From positions 42,123,967-42,187,966 of the forward strand of contig NC_064437.1 in assembly GCF_023343835.1 (NCBI RefSeq): a stretch of 64,000 nt of DNA. The letters run 5' to 3'. Position numbers and translations under genes: made by a program. The notes beneath the pieces were generated by a model that was given only the letters and a program-made list of their open reading frames with translations, did no database searches and was not told where the DNA came from. The stretch comes from Lagopus muta. Taxonomy: Eukaryota; Chordata; Aves; Galliformes; Phasianidae. Of the stretch, positions 49,500 through 64,000 are shown in pieces (positions within the stretch are counted from its first letter, which is position 1; each line of letters begins with the position of its first letter).

Positions 49500-49742
49500 T
49501 GAGATCGATCAGTAAGCTGACAGTAAGGAGCAGAGCCCCTCTTTGGAGGTCAAGGCTGGAGCTGTATCCAACATCCCTTTGGCTTCTTCCTCTGATAAAC
49601 TTCTAGGACAGCTATCCTAGTCGCTTTTCAGAAGCCTTGGGGTCAGAAGCTCTGCTGAGGGAAGGCAGCACAGAGGCATAGCGTGTGCAAGGTCTATCAA
49701 GGCTCTGTTACTTGAGTGTTAACTGTTCCTTGGTTGAGTGGG
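49500..49742 (+). promoter_or_regulatory. OIT3: Candidate OIT3 promoter / 5' UTR
   Basis: This is the sequence directly upstream of the OIT3 start codon. I see no TATA box. It contains GTTAACTG (49720-49727), which resembles an HNF1 half-site, and GAGGTCAAGG (49547-49556), a nuclear-receptor half-site of the AGGTCA type. Both would suit a liver-expressed gene, as OIT3 is in mammals. The transcription start and any 5' non-coding exon cannot be placed from sequence alone. Confidence 0.3.
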
Positions 49743-49806
49743 ATGTTCCAGTACTTGTTTTTCTGTCTCTGCTTCGTTGTCCAGCCACAGCCAGTGTCTT
49801 CAATGG
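49743..49806 (+). CDS. OIT3: OIT3 exon 1 (signal peptide)
   Basis: A 64-nt coding segment starts at ATG 49743 (G at -3) and ends at a GTGAGT donor (49807-49812). It encodes MFQYLFFCLCFVVQPQPVSS followed by Met, and its final G joins CC of exon 2 to give Ala (GCC). Human OIT3 begins [21 protein letters not shown], so length, hydrophobic core and junction phase all agree. The peptide is a classic secretory signal: a short n-region, the hydrophobic core LFFCLCFVV, and a polar c-region before the mature D8C domain. No rival ATG exon between MCU and exon 2 has a matching donor and phase. Length and placement are well supported; sequence identity to human is weak, as is usual for signal peptides. 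Confidence 0.82.
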
Positions 49807-54481
<4,675 letters not shown>

Positions 54482-56578
54482 TGAAAAGCAGTATAAAAAG
54501 AATAAGTAAGCTGAGATTAATTTTTTCCATGCTGCCTAGAACAGGTGTTTGATCTTGTAAATGGTTCCTGATCTCTCCCTAAGGGGTGATATGCAACATC
54601 TCACAACTGAATACCTTCCTGTCCCTAGAGCTATCCCGGGTGGAGAGACTAGATTTGCTTTCTCTGTGGTCCAGCAGTAAGTTGCCTATGCTGAGGGCAG
54701 CCAGAAGCACAGTCTCTTTGCATCACCCTGGTACATTGGTATTCAGGGAGGACTCTCCACTCTCTCATTAGACATTTCCTCTCAGCTGCTTTGGCTAATG
54801 CCTCTTTCCTCCAAGAAAAGATTCCTGGCTTGCCGGAGGCTACGCATTACTCTTTACCATACTACTTAGCCCCTTTGTGTGGCATTGTCCAGGGCCTGGG
54901 GTTGGAGAGAAGTGAAAAAATTGTAGGTTGCAGTACAGCCTCAGGGATTTCAGCTGCATGACACAGTGGTATTCAGTGACTGGTGTTTGGTGGTTGCTCT
55001 GGCGGAGACCAGCGTGTCTAGGAGGGATGGAGATGGAATGCTGTTAGTGAGAGCAGAGTGGGAAGGTGACCTTCAAGAATTTGAGGGGATCCCCATCATA
55101 TCCCCTCAGGATATGGACAGTTTATCCATGGTTATCCATGTGGTGCTGGGTGGACTTAGGAAGATAGACTGTGGGGCGATGTAAGGGGCCAGAAAGAAGT
55201 GGCTATTGAGCACCTGCAGATCCACACTGATGGAGAGGAAGAGATGATGTTAGCTAACATTCGGTGGAAGTAGGATCTCATCTTTGAGACCTGGTTTGGT
55301 GGAGAAGTTGAGAGCAGAGTTGGTCCAGTATGCTGCATGGCAGATGAGATTTTCCCATAAGGACTCTAGCTGACCAAGTAGGTGTGGATGGGTTTTCACA
55401 CTCTGTGGGCATGTCTGTAAGCATCAGAGTAGGGGCTATGGTGGTTACAATCTGTGGAAAGAGCAGCCTTCCCCTGCTGCAGATGTGTACTTTCTCACAC
55501 TTTCAATAGGATGGTTTTGCTAAAGCTGCTCCACCACTCCAGCTGAGTGACTGACTTAGCTCTCACAGCTCATTAAAAGCATCTATCAACTGCTTCTCGA
55601 AAAGACTTCCAGAGACAAGTGCCTTTGACTTGCACCAGCATTCAGTAAATGTGTGGCAGGCTCTCATGAAAAGAATTCCTGTGGCAGAAAGACACACAGG
55701 AGTCCTGAGTCCGGAGCCTGCCTGCACATGCTGGAGATGCCTTCATCCCTCTGCAGCCAGATAAGGCAGGATTTCTGCTTTACTGCTTCTCCTCATGATA
55801 AACAGATGCCATTGTCTCCTCTGTAGTAATCATGCTGGTTTACCTGCCTGCAGCTCTAGTCATATGGCACGGTCTTCCTTCTAATGGCTTTCTGTTGTGC
55901 TAGCTGTACAATCACATCTGCTTTGAACACAATCCTGCTGGCCTTCCAAAGAAACAAGAAGAACTATACTAGCCTTTCCTACGTGAAGAATATTCCTCCT
56001 TTCCCAGCTCACTGGCAGCTGAAGATGCTACAGCAATGCAAAGCAGCTCACATCTGTTAATCTCCTTTACTGTGCTGACTTCTCTTCAGTCCATTATATG
56101 CTTTGAATCCCAGAGTAGAACTGCTGAGCCCAGTTTATATTTCCATTTGAAAACTTACTTAGATGTTAAAGATACCTCTTAGATTTTGTCATGGATCTTC
56201 CAGCTCCGTGTGTTGCCTTTGACCTCTTGAATACATGGATTCATCCACAGCTAAAATTAGTTCAGTGCTTTCCCAGCACTGCTGGATGTTGCTGATGTGG
56301 AACAGCAGAGACAGATGTGCTGTGTGTCGCAGGGTTTGAAGGACCAGCAAGGTGTACTGCTGGGTACAGCCCTTGATTAAGCCAAGCTCTAGGACCTTCT
56401 AGCAGTATCTCTGTGCCTTTGCCAGTAGCCCTTTCCCTCTTCATTCTCTGTTTTTAAGCAGCTTTATTTCTATTTTTAAAAGGGAAAGTGTGGAGCCTGT
56501 TTTTCCTGGACATGCTTCCTCCATCCCAAGGCTGGGGACCAGCCATTCCTTTGGCTAAATATGTTATATATATATAGC

Positions 56579-56600
56579 TAGCCTATATATATATAGGCTA
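56579..56600. repeat. AT-rich perfect palindrome
   Basis: TAGCCT, then alternating AT, then AGGCTA reads the same on both strands over 22 bp. It is flanked by further TATATA and by repeated GGCTAAATAT motifs at 56553 and 56596. It could extrude as a cruciform or form an RNA hairpin in the intron. It is probably a slippage product in AT-rich DNA. Confidence 0.85.
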
Positions 56601-57569
56601 AATATATAATAATAAATACCTTATTTGTGCCACTTGTGAAAGGAGACAACGCCACTAGCTGCAAGCTGCAGATGCTGTCTATGCGTGGGGCCAATTTTAT
56701 CCAAAAAATCTCATCTCTGACCTGTTTCTTAATTTGAGATTTTTCTTTTTTCTCTTTTTTGGGCTTCTTAGAGCTTACAATAAATGGTGTCTTCTGAGCA
56801 GTTTGTGTGAATCCCCCTGTGAACCTTGATTGATAACTTCAACATTCTGGCCTGCCTAAGGGAAATCATTGGTTTTGTGGCTCAGCAATAGCAGTGGTTG
56901 CACCTTCCTCTCTCTTGTTTGATTCACTTTTTGCGTACAGAGATTAAATAAAGCTAAAGAATGATGATCTTGGAGAACAAAGTACCTTTTGAAGAACAGA
57001 TGGGTATAGACAAACTTTAACCTTTAAAAGAGAAAATGAGAAGTTTTCACAGCTTTACCAAAAGATTCAAAAGCATCTTGTGTGCTTTTTCTATCAATAA
57101 ATACCCCCAGCGTCCCAAGCTGCTCTATGCAGCCAGCTCAGAAATGTTTCCTGGGGAAATTCCATGGAGTTCATTGTATGTTTTGCTTTGATTTCAGCTT
57201 CATTTATATGTTTACAGCTTTTCTTTATTCTTACGTCTTTATTTTGAAAGGTTGAATTGTTCAAAATTGCTGTAGGATAATGAACCACGTGTAGCAGTAG
57301 CAGGTGTGATACAAAAATAGATTGGGTTTATTTTTTATGGGTTCTTGTATTCAGTAGTTTTATCAGGCAGCTCATACTCACCCTATTTCAATGTCTTTGT
57401 GAATGGGGTGGGAAATGGTTTGGGATGAAAATGTGGAACCAATTTGGAAATTTCCCACTGGGACTGTGTCTGTCTTTACTCTGCAGTGGCTGCTGTGAGC
57501 ATTCAGTCTTTCCTCACAAGTCTGCTCTGTTCTTGGGTTAGACTTAGTGTGATAGAACAGTAGAAAGAT

Positions 57570-58118
<549 letters not shown>

Positions 58119-59400
58119 TAATGGTGCTCTTACTGAAACAGCCTTCTAATCAAGCTGAGATGTGTCTCCCGGCTGTTCTCCCTGCCTTGTTCGTTTCTGT
58201 TAGGATTTGCTTGTATTTATCTCTGTGGGAGGAAAGGCAGCAGTGAATCTGGGAGGTTGGTTGTCCAAAGAGAGCCAGTTATTGCTGAAGATACTGGGAT
58301 TTGGCTTGGCAGATTTGTATGATAAGGGTGCAGGGACAGATGTAGCATTACTCTTTTTTTGTCAGCTGGCACTAGGCATAGGGTAATGTCATGACATTAG
58401 AATGGAATGTGATGATTTAATAGCCTCCCAGAGCAGAAATCGAGGAGAGAGGGATCCAGTCTTTGAGCCAAAACTGGAGTTAAGATGAGTGCTACGTTTG
58501 GACTGTTTGTTTTCATGTAAGCAGTTAGTTGTAGGCTCTGCCACGAGCAATGGCTGCTGCTACCTCCCAGAGATGGCACCGCAAGGTAGAAATCCTTGAA
58601 GAGTTTAGACTGGTGCCTTGGCAGGGACTTTAAAGTATTGTTTTGGGCTGTTGTTATTAGCAGTGTACAAAAATCTTTGGGCAGAAATATGAAATGCCAG
58701 CAAAAACTGACTGCTGCCTGATGTTTTCTATGGTCTGTGAAAAGCATAGCAGTTCCTCACAGACAAAGCTGCTGTCTTGCATGTTCACATATTGTGGGAC
58801 TTCAGACAAGACTAATAGCTAACAAAGTGCCTTGCTTTCAAGCCACCTATTTGCCAGAACTGAACACATCTGCAGCCTTTGTGCAGCCTTATTTGAGCAG
58901 CAGTGTAGCAGGCATCCGTAGTGCAGAGATGGAGAGAGGATGCCATTGTATTTTTGGGCTGAACACCACCCACCTTCATGGTACACTGACAGATAGCTCC
59001 AAGCTGCAGCTTTTGTCCCTTTTTCTCCCATTTGATAGCAAAAAACCTTTCATTTCACTTTTGTGAAAAATCTCCTCTCCAAGCTCTGTTAATAAAACAT
59101 CAGTCATCCAGATGACACTTCCCTGAGGAGAGCTGCTGTACAGAGTGCTCCTGCACTCTTGTTCATTTGTGTGGAGCCAGAAGTGATCTGTGGGCTTGGT
59201 CCCTTCCACATCCAGCACTGAGCTGTTGGAGAGTCACATAAAATGGCTGTGCAACATGACAGTTTTTATTCTCACTCTCTGCACACTTCTGACAGGACTG
59301 AAAGACTCTGCTTGGAGACTCGTTTGTTTTTTTGCTGTTTCCGACGTTGGTTTTTAGCGCCCTTGATATATCATTTAATTTCCCCTTCTGTAAGAAGAAC

Positions 59401-59530
59401 GGTGCTTTTCATGAGTTTAACACTGCTGCAGGGGATTTTTACAATCTTGTTAGTGAGTTTTATTTCCAAAGATGTGCCCTCAGTTTTGTGTGCCATTGGA
59501 GTATGTGATTTACTTGAGTCACTTCACAGC
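59401..59530. repeat. 130-bp duplicated block, copy 2 (OIT3 intron 4)
   Basis: This is the partner of 57570-57699, 1831 bp downstream in the same orientation. Six of the eight differences are C-to-T or G-to-A relative to copy 1, two of them at CpG sites of copy 1. This suggests that copy 2 has decayed further. It lies about 145 bp before the truncated mariner-like element. Confidence 0.93.
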
Positions 59531-59674
59531 CATTGCTGAAAAGAATGAATGTAAGAGATTTAGCTTCAGTACATGAACCGACGAGACAGGGTAGGGTTAA
59601 GAGTATTTCGGTATTTCCTTCATAATGCTTTACCTGCTGTTTTGACATATCTTGATTTTTACAGTGTTATTGCC

Positions 59675-59989
59675 ATTGCTGAACACGCTGCCTCACTGTG
59701 CTCACATCCACTGTTTGATCTCTGTAAACGTTCAGAGAACACTGATGAATGTCAATGGATGTGATTTTTTCCACATGAAGGAATTGAATGACATTTCTTT
59801 GTGGCATGTGCACTTCTATGTTGGACTCCATTTGGTCAGACTGCCCCTCTGCTGCCATCTGTTGTGCAGCAGCAGCATGCAACAATACTGGCAGGAAAGC
59901 TCAGCTTCAACTGATATACCACCAACATCTGCCTCTGATGCTCTGGGCCAACATAACAAAACAGGAGGCATTACTTTCGGAGCAGCCCT
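59675..59989. mobile_element. Mariner-like DNA transposon, left-truncated (copy 2)
   Basis: The segment from GCTGCCTCACTGTGCTCACA to GGAGGCATTACTTTCGGAGC and AGCCCT is homologous to the right half of the element at 32303-32840. Shared blocks include ACTCCATTTGGTCAGAC and TTGCCATCTGTTG-type sequence. The right terminal repeat here (AGGGCTGCTCCGAAAGTAAT on the opposite strand) is well preserved. No left terminal repeat is found, so this copy is truncated or rearranged. It has no transposase frame. Confidence 0.7.
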
Positions 59990-61062
59990 TGTATTTTGTC
60001 TTTGTGGTTTGTGTGTATTATGTTTATTCCTGTTTGACTGAGAACATCTAAATATGTTCATCCCAAAGGGTTGCAATAACAATCAAGAAGTGAAGGTTAC
60101 TCAAAACAACTGCCTCCCACTCCACTGTTTTCTTTCTTATTTTCTTTATAATATAAAACCAACAACAGCTGTAAATGTTCTTACCTTCTATAGGTTTTCA
60201 TATATTCAAAGTATTATTTGGATGAATTTTCCAGGCTCTTTTCTGCAGTTGTAGTGGCTGGGAATATGTTTTGCATGAAAATTCAGATTCTCAAAGAATT
60301 GCCTCTGCTGAACAGCAACAGTGTAAGAAAAGACATGAAAAATCCCTCAATTAGCTGTGCTGCAGACTTTAGGCAGGGAGAATTTAGGAGCAGAATCAAT
60401 CTTACACCATTAACTTGGTCATTCTGTTCCTGTAATAATGCACCTCAGGGCAACAAGCCAAGCCTTTAACTTGCACTGAACAAGCGTAATTTCTGGTAAC
60501 TCTTATAAGTAGAGTTTCCTCCTCAGTTTGCAAAGGGAATGCAGGAGTATGTGGTATGTCTACATACATCACAGCTAGGAAAACCTCAGGCAAAAGAGTG
60601 TGTCTTGTCTTTGCTGTGCCCTGCTAGAGATGGGAACTGGCTGCCTGGGAGTCTATCCTCCCTGAGACACCTGAGTGCTTTAACCCTGATGTGACTGAAG
60701 AATGAATATGGTTCTGTGTGGCAGAAGTTTGGGGAAAGTTTTCCCTTGTCTTTTTGAAGTAAGAAACAACGTAAAAATTTAGATTAAAGAGAATGTCTCA
60801 GAAGCCAGAAAGGGCAAAGCTGAAGAATGCCTACTCAGCCACGTTGTGTATGACAGTTACAGCACACAATTTAATTTGGTAAGCTTTTTTTCACAGAATT
60901 TCTTGTTAACTTCATGATGAAATAGCAAATGCAGGAAATTGGACAACTAAAACCAAGTTTCCATTACATTTTCTTGATAGCAAGCTCACTGTGCTGCTGC
61001 CTTCAAACTTGGTGCTGGCCATGCTATTTGTTAGTCAGCTAGGAGTATATGCTGAGGCCTGA

Positions 61063-64000
<2,938 letters not shown>

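Larger units (their letters stand above)
42881..49742. other. MCU-OIT3 intergenic region
   Basis: About 6.9 kb separates the MCU poly(A) site from the OIT3 start codon. Human has a similarly short gap of a few kilobases, as I recall. The region contains the antisense ORF described above, two adjacent CR1 copies (43771-45590) and a TTTTG-rich repeat near 46073-46100. The OIT3 promoter and 5' UTR must lie in its last part. The stretch 46100-49500 shows no feature that I recognise. Confidence 0.75.

Noticed and set aside
59720..59764. Peptide NTDECQWM in OIT3 intron 4, which resembles the start of a calcium-binding EGF domain.
   Set aside because: The DNA lies inside the mariner-like element, and the same stretch in the other copy reads differently. 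No cysteine pattern follows.

Overview
The window is vertebrate nuclear DNA, almost certainly from a bird and most likely a galliform such as chicken. The evidence is the 5'-truncated CR1 LINE copies with avian-type 3' ends, a short mariner-like DNA transposon that I associate with chicken-type genomes, compact introns, and exon sequences very close to vertebrate MCU and OIT3. These two genes are neighbours in the same orientation in human (10q22), and both lie on the + strand here.

Layout: (1) 1-29227 is the 3' part of intron 1 of MCU, the mitochondrial calcium uniporter pore subunit. Exon 1 (start codon and most of the mitochondrial presequence) lies upstream of the window. The intron holds CR1 fragments, including two in inverted orientation at 7.5-9.5 kb, simple repeats, and a small GC/CpG-rich patch just before exon 2. 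(2) 29228-40977 holds MCU coding exons 2-8, all with canonical splice sites and compatible phases. They encode 301 residues ending at a TGA. With the 50 residues of human exon 1 this gives the human length of 351, and the DIME selectivity motif falls at 261-264. (3) 40978 to about 42880 is the MCU 3' UTR, with several polyadenylation signals and a run of 42 T. (4) About 42880-49742 is intergenic. It holds a puzzling antisense ORF abutting the MCU poly(A) site and two adjacent CR1 copies. (5) 49743-61228 holds OIT3 (a liver-type secreted ZP-domain protein) coding exons 1-5: signal peptide, D8C domain and three EGF-like modules. The ZP-domain exons lie beyond the window. The signal-peptide exon has only 64 coding bases; I located it by its start codon, hydrophobic core, splice donor and exact phase match to exon 2.

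MCU acts in the inner mitochondrial membrane and OIT3 is predicted to be secreted. Their adjacency is conserved synteny, and nothing here suggests a shared function. I see no tRNA, rRNA, CRISPR array or prokaryote-type operon. Most open frames in the introns look like chance. The items most worth checking are the antisense ORF at the MCU 3' end, a 130-bp duplicated block in the two OIT3 introns flanking an EGF exon, the mariner-like elements, the inverted CR1 pair, and the U42 tract in the MCU 3' UTR.
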